From Rhodococcus sp. ARC_M6 (GTDB lineage Bacteria > Actinomycetota > Actinomycetes > Mycobacteriales > Mycobacteriaceae), in assembly GCF_022810305.1 (NCBI RefSeq), contig NZ_JALGQH010000044.1:1-40276 (forward strand): a stretch of DNA of 40,276 nt, in the 5' to 3' direction. Positions within the stretch are counted from its first letter, which is position 1. Every line of letters begins with the position of its first letter. Below the pieces are notes generated by a model, which had not been told where the DNA came from, ran no database searches, and saw nothing but the letters and a program-made list of their open reading frames with translations. Positions 25,754 to 33,968 of the stretch are shown piece after piece. The translations under genes and the position numbers were made by a program.

Positions 25754-26780
25754 CTACGGGATCGAACTGTATTCTCGTGCTTGTGAATTGACTGCATGAG
25801 CGTATGTGTCGATATTGACGCCGTGGGCTTCGAGGATCCGTTCGATCGTGTTATCGAGGCGACTTCGCAATTCGTACGGAAACTCGAGGAAGTCCTGGTA
25901 GGTCGGGAGGCGTCCGGCGGCATCGAGAATGCCTGCGGGTATTTCTGATGGATCGATTCGCTCGGCCTTCATCAGACCCGCGAGCATAGGGTAGACCTGT
26001 TGCGGCCATTGCCAGCGAGGATTCTGGCGAACATCAGTGTCGAGTACCACTAAGATTCGGGTTGATTCGACGGGCCCAATCTTTCCGAAACCTATTGCGG
26101 GCAAGGGATCTGCTTCGAATCCCACCGTGTTACTGACGTAGAGCGACAATGCCTTCGCAATCGATTGTGCTGCTGCGGGATTGACTCCCGAGCGGTTCGT
26201 CATTGCTGTCGGCAAGGTGTAGTAGCCGCAACACGACATTCGTGGTGGTGCCGTTAATCGTAGAAACCGGCTGGTCGCCGCCCGTGCTGGACAGGAGATC
26301 GGCCAGGGCCCGCGCAGTTTGCCCAGCCCGATCGGCAGGTATGTCAGTGGGGGAGATCGAGATAGCTGCCGCCGGAATCCAATCGAACATTCCTGCCAGG
26401 GCGACTCCATCGTCAGCCCACGGACATTCGAGCAGCGGAATGAGTAGCTGAAGTCGATCCGGTCGGGTGGCGAGCATCCATGAGGAAGTCGTGTCGCGGG
26501 TTCCAACTTCGAGGAGTTTCTGTGCCACCGAAGATTGCGTGCCTGCGCCGGTGTCATGCTCGGCGATATGCGAGGCGGCAATGTCGAGTTTGAGGCCGAG
26601 TTCCACACCTGGTTGGAATTCCGGATTTGCCTCTGCCAGTAGGGCAGCCAGTTCTTGCATGCCTTCGCGTTGCCGGATTGCATCAGTGGTGCTCAGTTTC
26701 GCGTGTACTTCGTTGCCGAGCAGAATCAGGTTGTGAATATCCGTCGGTAGTCGAACGAAACTTCCTGGGGTTAAGGCCAA
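25754..26780 (-). pseudogene. Decayed paralogue of the large T7SS-linked gene
   Basis: Two leftward frames together match the middle and end of the large protein at 27630-30066. Frame one, from 26780, gives matches such as SSVAQKLLEVGTRD and GMFDWIPAAAIS. After a frameshift near 26184-26189 (at ...EPLG/VNP...) the second frame continues with FGKIGPVESTRILVVLDTD, then jumps over a deletion of some 150-170 residues to YPMLAGLMKAERIDPSEIPA and GRLPTYQDF. It ends at TAG 25754-25756. The first 300 or so residues, including the WXG-like head, are missing, and a stop lies just upstream of 26780. It is a truncated, frameshifted, internally deleted copy, 49 bp downstream of the lipoprotein gene, and so a remnant of a tandem duplication. 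Confidence 0.85.
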
Positions 26781-26829
26781 CGTGTAGACCTAGATTCGAA
26801 GACTATTGGCAGTGGTCATTGTTGTGCCA

Positions 26830-27633
26830 TCACCAGGTGGGGTATTGCGGGAGTGTTGGTGGGGGGACGTCGACTTCGACGTAGTTGTTCAGGACGGGGG
26901 GTGCGGCGACGGTGTCACCCCAGGCGGTGCAGGCGGGGTACATCGGTGAGTTCACGACTGGTGGGAGCGAGACTTTCCAGTCGCCGAAGACGTTGTCGGT
27001 CGGCCCTACCCATTTGGGTGTGTTGGATTTCGGGGTGGTGACGCCACCAGTTGAGAGCAAAGCAGCGGGGCTGGTAGGAGCAGGAGTATTTCCGGTATCT
27101 ATCGAGGGTCGGCGGAGCGCGATTGTGCTTGTTGTCGCGCCGCCGTAGAGGTCGACCCTATATTTCCCGTCCACGGTTTTCCGACCGAAGTGTGATGACT
27201 GCCAACAGACGGTGGCGTCGTAGCCGCCGTCAACTTGGCTCATTGACATGAGGTGATAGAACTGGGTGCCGTATCCGCTGGTGGGCCGACCATTTTTGTA
27301 AGCATTCCTGTAGAAAGCGTCGTCGAGGGCTTGGTCGAAACCTGGATAGCTTGCGTCGATCGTGAAATTTGCCGCGATCTGGTTTGATTCTGCGGTGGCT
27401 CGTACGACTCGGCTGAGGTCGTCGAGGAGGTCGATTCCTTGCTCGGCTGACCAGAGCATTGTGAGATTTTCGAGTTCTGTTGGGACTCGGTATGGTTCGG
27501 GTCTCACGTATCTGGATGTGGTTACCGATGTTGTGGGTGTGGGTGGAACCTCTGTTGTTTCGTTGCCGCACGCAGTCAATAGCAATGCCAGCACTGAAAC
27601 GTACACGGGCACCTGAAACTTTGAACGGATCAT
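26830..27633 (-). CDS. Putative lipoprotein, coupled to T7SS-linked gene
   Basis: This product of about 267 residues has a lipoprotein signal: MIRSKFQVPVYVSVLALLL then TACGN, lipobox LTAC with Cys22. A Thr/Pro/Val-rich spacer follows, then a soluble domain (SAEQGIDLLDDLSRVVRATA, then FYHLMSMSQVDGGYDATVCW) and a proline-rich tail (PPPTLPQYPTW). I do not recognise a catalytic motif. I chose ATG 27631-27633 because it overlaps the stop of the upstream large gene (ATGA), copying the GTGA overlap between the first two genes of the cassette; a GTG three codons earlier is also possible. Mycobacterial relatives of the large gene also tend to neighbour lipoprotein genes, so the two may interact at the cell surface. 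Confidence 0.82.
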   Translation of the reverse strand: MIRSKFQVPVYVSVLALLLTACGNETTEVPPTPTTSVTTSRYVRPEPYRVPTELENLTMLWSAEQGIDLLDDLSRVVRATAESNQIAANFTIDASYPGFDQALDDAFYRNAYKNGRPTSGYGTQFYHLMSMSQVDGGYDATVCWQSSHFGRKTVDGKYRVDLYGGATTSTIALRRPSIDTGNTPAPTSPAALLSTGGVTTPKSNTPKWVGPTDNVFGDWKVSLPPVVNSPMYPACTAWGDTVAAPPVLNNYVEVDVPPPTLPQYPTW

Positions 27634-30066
27634 CGCCGCCACACGCTCAGGTTAGGGCTGCCGTTCGCGCCGAGGATCACCGATTCAAAACTATCTTGTG
27701 CATTGCGAACGTTGAGTCCCATCAATGACTCGTAGGCATTGGCCTGTGCGTTCACGGTGTTGTTGTAAGTGTCGAGTTTGACTCCGTGGTCTTTCAGTAG
27801 GTCCTCGACCCGGGTGTCGAGTGCATTGCGGTCGATTTCTGGGACTGTCGTGAGGTAATCGGAATAGGTCGGCAGACGTCCGTCTCGCAGAATTCTGGGT
27901 GGAATGTCGGTGGGGCTGATTCGGCCTTCGTCAAGCATGGTCGCGAGCATCGGGTAGTAGTCCGACGGCATGACGTGTGGGGTGAGGAAGGGAGTGCCGT
28001 CGGAGGCGCGGAGGCCGAGTCGGCCAGTGAGGTCGCCTGGTAGTTGATATTTGCCGTCGAAGTTTCCCCCCCGGGCCTACGAAATCGGTGACGATGGCGG
28101 AGCCTGTCATATAGACGCCGGTGGAGAGTGCGGGTCCGAATGGTGGGGGTAGGAAGCTGCATGCACCGGCGATGCCAGCTTGCCCCATGCCGAATGCCGC
28201 GGTCCGCATGTTCACACGACTCTGTTCGGCATCGGCTGCGCTGAGTTCACGGCCGGCGACCTCCATGTTGATGCCGCCCTCGACCAGCGAGCGTAGCCTT
28301 CCTACTCCTTCCATACGACGAGGCGACAGATCTGATTCCGGATCCAAAGCAATCTGGTTTTGGTATGCCGATGCCTGTCGAAGAGCTTCGCCGTTGAGGA
28401 TAGTGCCGGCTGCAGGGTCGGTGTCGAGCAGCGCAAAGACCCTGGTGGATTCGACGGGCCCCATCTGGCCGAAACCGCTGGTCGGTAGCGAGCTTTCACT
28501 CATGCCTGCCATATTGTTCACATACGGCGCCATCGCTCCGGCAATAGATTGAGTTAGAAGAGGATTGACGTCTCCAAGTGACTCGCCGCCCGCTCCGGCA
28601 ATGCCGAAGAGTCGGGACACCGCATTGGTGTTTCCGGAGTCGATGGACGACAAAAGGCTGTCACTGTTGGTGCTGGACAGCAGATCAGCCAGACCGCGTG
28701 CGGTTTCACCTGCCCGCTGGGCGGATATATCTTCAGGACCGGCCGAGATGGCTTCGCCTGGAATCCAATCGAACATACCGCCAAGGGCTTTGCCGTCGTC
28801 TCCCCATCCGTACTCGAGAAGTGGGATCAGCGTCCTGTCTCGATCGGGACTAGTCACCAACTCCCACGTTGAGGTTTCGTTGCGGGTACCTACTTCGAGC
28901 AATTTCTGTCCGACGATTGACTGTGCTCCGATACCTGTATCGGCTTCGACGATTCGAGAGGCAGCTTTGTCGAGTTCGACGCCTAGCTCAGTTCCCGGCT
29001 GATAGCCCGGATTCGACTCTCCCAGTAGGAAAGCCAAGTCCTTCATATACTCGTTTCGATCGATGAATTCACTCGTGCTCAGCTCGGGCGCAGATCCACC
29101 GCCGTGCGTGATCAAATCCTGAAGATCGGGCGGAAGTTTGTCGAATCCACCAGTTTCGGTACCTGTTCCGATATTCTCGTTCGACACTGTCAAGATTCCA
29201 TTTGCCAGAGCATCAAGGCGCCGACCAGCGTCGGCGTCGCCGGCTAGCTCTTGCTCACGCAGCGTCTGGCTCAGTTCGATCAATCCGTCTTTGCCAGCCG
29301 CGTTGTAGAAGTTACGAAGGTAGTCGTAGTTGACCTGAGGGAGATCGCTGACAGGTTCGCCACGTTCTATCGCAGCCAACTGTTCCGGCGTCAAAGCGGT
29401 CGTTGTGAGAATTGCACCTACGCGATTGAACATTTCCGGGGGAACGTTGCCGTTTCGAAAGGCTGTACCGTCGCTGGTGCCGTCAGAATTGGCCAGCGAT
29501 GCGGTGTTGTCCACCCGCTGCTGGTCAATCCCAAATTTTCCGACGATGCCTTCGAATGCTCGCGATATCGCGTCGGTGGTTGTGCTGTCAGCGTTGGTCA
29601 AATTGCGGAGATCGGCTTGAATCATGACCGTCAGAAGATTCGCCTGCCTCTTCAGTGCGGCCATTTGCATCAAGAGGTCAGCCGGGGTTGCGCCGCCCAG
29701 CGGGTTGGGCGGCGGAGGCGAGACCACACCGTCATCCGCTATCGAAAAAAGTTGCCCCTCTGCAGCGTTCGCTCGTCCCAGGAAGGCGTCAAGCCACGAG
29801 CGGATAATTTGTGCACCAGAATTCAGAGCTGTTGCCCCCAAGGTGAGGGAATCGACAGCTGAGTAAGCGTCGGTCGCAATGCTGGTCACCTGACTGCGCA
29901 TGGCGTCCCCGGCACTAAATTCCCAATAGTGCTGCGAACTGTCACCGGCCCTGCGGGCGGAACTCAATTCCAGTTCCAATGATTCCGCGTTTGCCTGCCA
30001 TTGGGCACCGGCGGTGGCAAGTTCTTCAGGTCGCCAAACCTTTGCCTGAGATACGGTCACAGTCAC
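27630..30066 (-). CDS. Large WXG-like/TPR-type protein, frameshifted at a G7 run
   Basis: The start is GTG 30064-30066, overlapping the stop of the EspC-like gene. The helical head (Trp11, Trp23, Trp48; YWEFSAGDAM) resembles WXG100-type T7SS substrates, and the following helical body resembles the large actinobacterial proteins annotated as TPR repeat region-containing. As sequenced, the frame meets seven G (plus-strand C7, 28066-28072) and then reads 45 Arg/Pro-rich residues to a stop at 27931. Removing one G restores GNFDGKYQLPGDLTGRLGLR and continues through YYPMLATMLDEGRISPTDIP to a stop at 27630: 811 codons, ending in ATGA overlap with the lipoprotein. The decayed paralogue supports this C terminus. 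So this is a fresh mutation, phase variation or a sequencing error. Function unknown; T7SS substrate or partner inferred. Confidence 0.82.
28066..28072 (-). other. G7 homopolymer at the frameshift point
   Basis: On the coding strand GGCCC is followed by seven G and then AAAC. Six G keep the frame that matches the paralogue and the downstream overlap; seven G send it to a premature stop 45 codons later. Such runs slip easily during replication and are also error-prone in sequencing. Confidence 0.85.
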
Positions 30067-30365
30067 CAGAGTGGCCTTCCGTCGCGCGACAAATCGGCAG
30101 TATTGTCGTCTTCAGTTTTCTCGTAGATGACCGCACTTGCCTCGACGGCGGTCGCAGTGTTCGAGATTCGCTCGGAAGTTACTCCCACTGCATCTGACGC
30201 GAGTAGTGCACGCGACACTGCCATTGGTCCGGAATTTGCACCAGGCATTGCATTCTTCAAGCCGCCAACCGCGCGTGCCGTCCGAATTGTCGCTATTTGC
30301 GCACTCCGAGAGGATAATTCGTCACGAAGTCCTCGAAGTTGTGCGACGTCGACAATCAATGTCAT
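30063..30365 (-). CDS. EspC/DUF2580-like type VII secretion-associated protein
   Basis: This 100-residue, mostly helical protein begins MTLIVDVAQLRGLRDELSSR and contains VTSERISNTATAVEASAVIY. That is the size and two-helix pattern of the EspC/DUF2580 (ESX-1 secretion-associated) family, with a Tyr-x-Lys-Thr-Glu-Asp ending (YEKTEDD) like the C-terminal YxxxD/E export signal of type VII substrates. No WxG motif is present, as is usual for EspC-type members. Its stop overlaps the GTG of the large gene (GTGA), so the two are translationally coupled and probably exported as partners. It leads the cassette and is divergent from the YbaB-like gene. Core ESX secretion genes are not in the window. Confidence 0.72.
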   Translation of the reverse strand: MTLIVDVAQLRGLRDELSSRSAQIATIRTARAVGGLKNAMPGANSGPMAVSRALLASDAVGVTSERISNTATAVEASAVIYEKTEDDNTADLSRDGRPLW

Positions 30366-30474
30366 CTGCTTCTCCCCTGTCGGATTTCTGCTGCGCTACC
30401 CCCACAGTGGCGTGCATACCGAGTTTGCTTACCTACTGTAGCTTGGCTGTGACCAGTTCGAATTTGGGGGAACA

Positions 30475-30882
30475 ATGGAACATTCGATACCAGGGCAAGG
30501 AGTCGATCCGATCTCCGCGGCTCTCGACAGATACGTTGAATCGGTGACGTCCGAGGTGGTTACGTGTGACACGCCTTCGCTGTCGGTTTCGGTTCGGGCT
30601 GACGGTTCTCTGGTGGGCCTCCGGATCGCAAAGGGTGCGATGGCCGTCAGTGGCGAGTTGTTGGCGTCGTCCATCCTCGCGTTGGTGGCGCGGGCGAGAC
30701 TCGAGTCGGCGGAAAAAATGCGGTCGGCCAGCGCCGCGCTGAATTCCGACCCCCGGATCGTCGCAGCGATGGAAAAGATTGCAGAATCTGTCGATCAAAC
30801 TGAGCCCCAGAATGATTCGGAAAAGAATCTCCAGCAGCCTCGATACGAAATGCCAACGTCGTACTTACGCTCGCCGATGTGA
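30475..30882 (+). CDS. YbaB/EbfC-like protein
   Basis: This 135-residue protein has the YbaB/EbfC core: TPSLSVSVRADGSLVGLRIA followed by MAVSGELLASSILALVARAR, that is, a beta hairpin with the DGxxxxLRI turn between helices. Classical members are dimeric nucleoid-binding proteins. Divergent relatives are frequent beside type VII secretion genes in mycobacteria and rhodococci (EspL-like), matching its place here, divergent from the EspC-like gene over 109 bp. The last 35 residues are polar and disordered. The ATG is preceded by GGGGGA. DNA binding or a chaperone-like role in secretion are both possible. Confidence 0.72.
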   Translation: MEHSIPGQGVDPISAALDRYVESVTSEVVTCDTPSLSVSVRADGSLVGLRIAKGAMAVSGELLASSILALVARARLESAEKMRSASAALNSDPRIVAAMEKIAESVDQTEPQNDSEKNLQQPRYEMPTSYLRSPM

Positions 30883-30900
30883 TGACGTAGCCGTCCGAAG

Positions 30901-32214
30901 TTAATTCTGTTGTGGATGTTGATCTTTCAGCATTCGTAATCGGAGGCTGTCGTAGATCGGAGCCGATCCGGCTAGCGTCGCCACGAGGACGGCAGCAGCA
31001 GTTGCCGCGAGCATCGGCACAAGCGCCGACGTTACTGTCGTCATCTCCACCACGATCACGATGCCCGTGAATGGTGCTCGCACCACGGCGCCGAAGAATG
31101 CGGCCATGCCGACGAGAGACATCGCAATCGTGAGGCCGCCGTCTACTCCGGGAATGAAGCTCGACAGCCCGGCGAAGAGCGATCCCCACAGAGCGCCGAC
31201 GGCGAGCAGGGGAGCAAACAGGCCACCGGGAGTTCCGGCGGCGTAGGACAACGGACCGGTGAAGAACCGAACAACCAAGTACAGCAGCAGTATCGGCAGC
31301 ACAAATGTGCGTCCTCCGACAATCAACTGCGACAGTGGGTCGCCACCTCCGCCGGCCAAGGGGTCGATGAAGAGCGTGAGACCGATGACGGCGCCGATTG
31401 CAGCTCCGGCAACGGTAGAGGGGATACGTCGCAGGCGCGCTACGGTATTGAGCATTCCCAGGATCATGTGGTTGTAACAAATCCCGAGCAGGCCGGTGAG
31501 GAGTCCGAAGATGACGAACAGTGGCAAGAGCGCGAGCTGGGGAGTTGGGACGGCATCGACGACAAAATCAGGCCGATCACCGATGACAAGCCGTGAACAT
31601 CCCACTGCCACCGCTACTCCGAACATCGTGGGAAGGACTGTGCGGAGTTTGAAGGAGTGTGTCACTTCCTCGCAGACGAACAGTGCACCGCCGATCGGGG
31701 CGTTGAACGCGACGGCGAGCCCGGCCCCGGACATCGACGTCTGCAACAGGCGCACATCGGATTCGGGGAGACGGGCCCGCCGGCCGGTCTCGGCTCCGAT
31801 TGCCGCACCCATGTGCACGGTAGGGCCCTCGCGGCCGAGTACCAGCCCCGAACCGATTGCCAAAAGCCCGCCCACGAATCTGGCCGGGACCAGGATCAGT
31901 CCCGGTGGTTTCGCTTCACCTCGCGCAACGGCCTCGACATGCTGAATGCCGCTTCCTGCTGCGAGTGGCACCCGCCGAACTATCAGGACGGCAAGCACTG
32001 TGCACAACGCCACCAAAGCGACGGGGACAAGCCACCCGACGTACGGAATCTGATGCGACCAGTCCAGGATCGTTTGGCGGAGGTCGTCGGCTCTGCGCAG
32101 ACACCACCGGAATGCTCCGCCGACAAAGCCGACGGAGACACCCGCAACAACTGCGAGCAGACAAAGCAACAGCAATCCGCGGTTCGGCTCGTCCTCGACT
32201 TTGTTCTCGGTCAT
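30901..32214 (-). CDS. ClC-family chloride/proton antiporter
   Basis: This 437-residue ClC transporter carries the three selectivity motifs: GSGIQHVE (87-94), GREGPTVHMG (127-136, with gating Glu129), and GTPGGLFAP. The dipeptide Glu181-Glu182 in FVCEEVTHSF aligns with the inner proton-transfer glutamate (Glu203) of ClC-ec1, so it should be an H+/Cl- antiporter rather than a channel. There is no CBS domain. About a dozen hydrophobic helices are visible. The start is ATG 32212-32214, with AGGA nine bases upstream. It is convergent with the YbaB-like gene and 57 bp downstream of lysE; a role in acid or ionic stress is the family default. Confidence 0.93.
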   Translation of the reverse strand: MTENKVEDEPNRGLLLLCLLAVVAGVSVGFVGGAFRWCLRRADDLRQTILDWSHQIPYVGWLVPVALVALCTVLAVLIVRRVPLAAGSGIQHVEAVARGEAKPPGLILVPARFVGGLLAIGSGLVLGREGPTVHMGAAIGAETGRRARLPESDVRLLQTSMSGAGLAVAFNAPIGGALFVCEEVTHSFKLRTVLPTMFGVAVAVGCSRLVIGDRPDFVVDAVPTPQLALLPLFVIFGLLTGLLGICYNHMILGMLNTVARLRRIPSTVAGAAIGAVIGLTLFIDPLAGGGGDPLSQLIVGGRTFVLPILLLYLVVRFFTGPLSYAAGTPGGLFAPLLAVGALWGSLFAGLSSFIPGVDGGLTIAMSLVGMAAFFGAVVRAPFTGIVIVVEMTTVTSALVPMLAATAAAVLVATLAGSAPIYDSLRLRMLKDQHPQQN

Positions 32215-32271
32215 CGCTATCAGTCCTGCCCGATGGTCACAATTGCCTCGGGCCTACGTTACGCATCGCAC

Positions 32272-32892
32272 TCACAATTCGGTGAGCAAGCTGATTCCCA
32301 GAACTGCCATCATCACTGCAATGAGTGCGTCCAGGATTCGCCAGGCATTGGGTTTTGCGAAGAGTGGAGTCAACAGGCGCGCTCCGTAACCGAGACCACT
32401 GAACCATAGGACGCTCGCGGTGATTGCCCCAGCAGCAACCCACCAACGCCCGATCTCGCCGCGGCCGTTGGCAATTGAACCCATCAGGACAACGGTATCG
32501 AGGTAGACGTGCGGGTTCAGCCAGGTCAGCGCCAGGGCCATGGTGACGGCTGCAAGTCGTGATCCGTTGCCATGCTGATCCGGTGCCAGTGTTTGCGGGC
32601 GAAATGCGCGCTTGGCTGCGAATACCGCGTAGCTGAGGAGGAATACGGCGCCGACGATGCGAATGAAGGTAATCAGTGACGGTGCGTGTTCGAGGAGTGC
32701 TCCGATCCCGCTGATGCCCGCGAGAATCAGGATCGCGTCGGACACGGCGCACACCAGGACAATCGGAAGCACATGTGATCGAGTCAGGCCTTGGCGCAGT
32801 ACAAACGCGTTTTGTGCGCCGATCGCGACGATCAAGGAGAGTCCGACACCAAATCCGACGACGGCTGACGTGGGGTCACTGTTGCTGAGCAT
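32272..32892 (-). CDS. lysE: LysE/ArgO-family basic amino acid exporter
   Basis: This 206-residue exporter has the LysE pattern: GLSLIVAIGAQNAFVLRQGL at the N terminus, CAVSDAILILAGISGIG in the second helix, then about four more helices, including TWLNPHVYLDTVVLMGSI. It exports L-lysine and L-arginine, or one of these. The start is ATG 32890-32892; a TTG seven codons earlier is possible, but the family starts near here. It is divergent from the LysG/ArgP-type regulator, the classical lysE-lysG arrangement, with a perfect dyad in the 74-bp gap. Its expression should respond to high internal basic amino acids through that regulator. Confidence 0.92.
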   Translation of the reverse strand: MLSNSDPTSAVVGFGVGLSLIVAIGAQNAFVLRQGLTRSHVLPIVLVCAVSDAILILAGISGIGALLEHAPSLITFIRIVGAVFLLSYAVFAAKRAFRPQTLAPDQHGNGSRLAAVTMALALTWLNPHVYLDTVVLMGSIANGRGEIGRWWVAAGAITASVLWFSGLGYGARLLTPLFAKPNAWRILDALIAVMMAVLGISLLTEL

Positions 32893-32927
32893 GGCACCAG
32901 CTTGACGACGCAAGAGATGCGAGTCCA

Positions 32928-32953
32928 GCTAATGATTCTGATGGAGCATTAGC
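32928..32953. promoter_or_regulatory. Perfect dyad in the lysE-lysG intergenic region
   Basis: GCTAATG at 32928-32934 and CATTAGC at 32947-32953 form a perfect 7-bp inverted repeat with a 12-bp centre. It is in the middle of the 74-bp gap between the divergent exporter and LysR-type regulator genes, 14 bases from the lysG start, where the LysG binding site is expected. Confidence 0.65.
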
Positions 32954-32966
32954 GTAGCTTCAGATC

Positions 32967-33854
32967 ATGCTGGACATCGAGCAACTGAAGGCCCTGCACG
33001 CAGTGGTGGACGAGGGAACTTTCGACGCCGCCGCGCGTAAATTGCACATCACGCCGTCGGCGGTAAGCCAACGGATCAAAGCGCTCGAGGTTTCGGTGGG
33101 ACGGGTTCTGGTGCAGCGCACCAAGCCCATTCGCGTTACTGATTCGGGCCGCGAGGTATTGCGTCTCGCCCGTCAGATAGATGCTCTCACTCAGGACGTC
33201 GTCCGAGAGTTGGGTCTAAGCGATGCGGATGGCGCGATGGCCCGAATCTCGATCGCGGTGAATGCGGACTCGTTGTCCACGTGGGTACTTCGGGTGCTGG
33301 CTTCGTTCGCAACCGAAGTGAGTTTCGATTTCCATCTCGACGATCAAGAACATACGACAGAGCTTCTACGTGACGGGTCTGTGATGGCTGCGATTACCTC
33401 CGTGGCGACGCCGATTCAGGGTTGCACCTCCAGTCTGCTCGGTATCATGCGCTACCGTCCGATGGCGAGCGCCTCATTTTGTGAACGTTGGTTTTCCGAC
33501 GGTGTTACGGCAGAGGCACTTTCGAAGGCTCCCGTGGTTATTTTCAACCGCAAGGATCTGTTGCAGGACAGGTATTTGGGCCGGAAACTTGGCCAACTCG
33601 TCGACCCTCCCCGTCATTTTGTGCCGGCGACCGCGGATTTTGCGGATGCAGTGCGACTCGGCTACGGATGGGGACTGCTGCCAGATCTGCAGAGTCTCGA
33701 AACGCCGGGTACGTTGGTCGAATTCGATCCGGAATATGTGGACGACGTCCCGTTGTACTGGCAGCAGTGGAAACTGTCGTCGCCGATCCTGGCACGGATA
33801 TCGCTGGCTGTTGCTGCTCATGCGAACGAGTTGCTGCATCAATCATCTTCCTGA
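32967..33854 (+). CDS. lysG: LysG/ArgP-type LysR regulator
   Basis: This 295-residue LysR-family regulator opens MLDIEQLKALHAVVDEGTFD and continues AAARKLHITPSAVSQRIKAL, nearly the ArgP/LysG signature for the winged HTH. The effector domain follows from about residue 90; FVPATADFADAVRLGYGWGL near 220 is a typical ArgP segment. It senses L-lysine or L-arginine and activates the divergent exporter. A spaced pair CAAAGAAA/TTTCTTTG at 33871-33912 lies just downstream and may be a weak terminator. Confidence 0.92.
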   Translation: MLDIEQLKALHAVVDEGTFDAAARKLHITPSAVSQRIKALEVSVGRVLVQRTKPIRVTDSGREVLRLARQIDALTQDVVRELGLSDADGAMARISIAVNADSLSTWVLRVLASFATEVSFDFHLDDQEHTTELLRDGSVMAAITSVATPIQGCTSSLLGIMRYRPMASASFCERWFSDGVTAEALSKAPVVIFNRKDLLQDRYLGRKLGQLVDPPRHFVPATADFADAVRLGYGWGLLPDLQSLETPGTLVEFDPEYVDDVPLYWQQWKLSSPILARISLAVAAHANELLHQSSS

Positions 33855-33968
33855 GGTTGTGCTCGGAGCACAAAGAAATCGGGCAAGTTGAGCCCCGTGG
33901 ACCGTTTCTTTGGCCCCGTGACGTCGATAGTGTTCTGAGTCACAGACAAAGGAAAGGCGCTGACTCTC

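Noticed and set aside
33871..33912. CAAAGAAA/TTTCTTTG pair as a terminator after lysG
   Set aside because: The arms are 26 bases apart with little pairing between, so the hairpin would be weak; noted only as a possibility.
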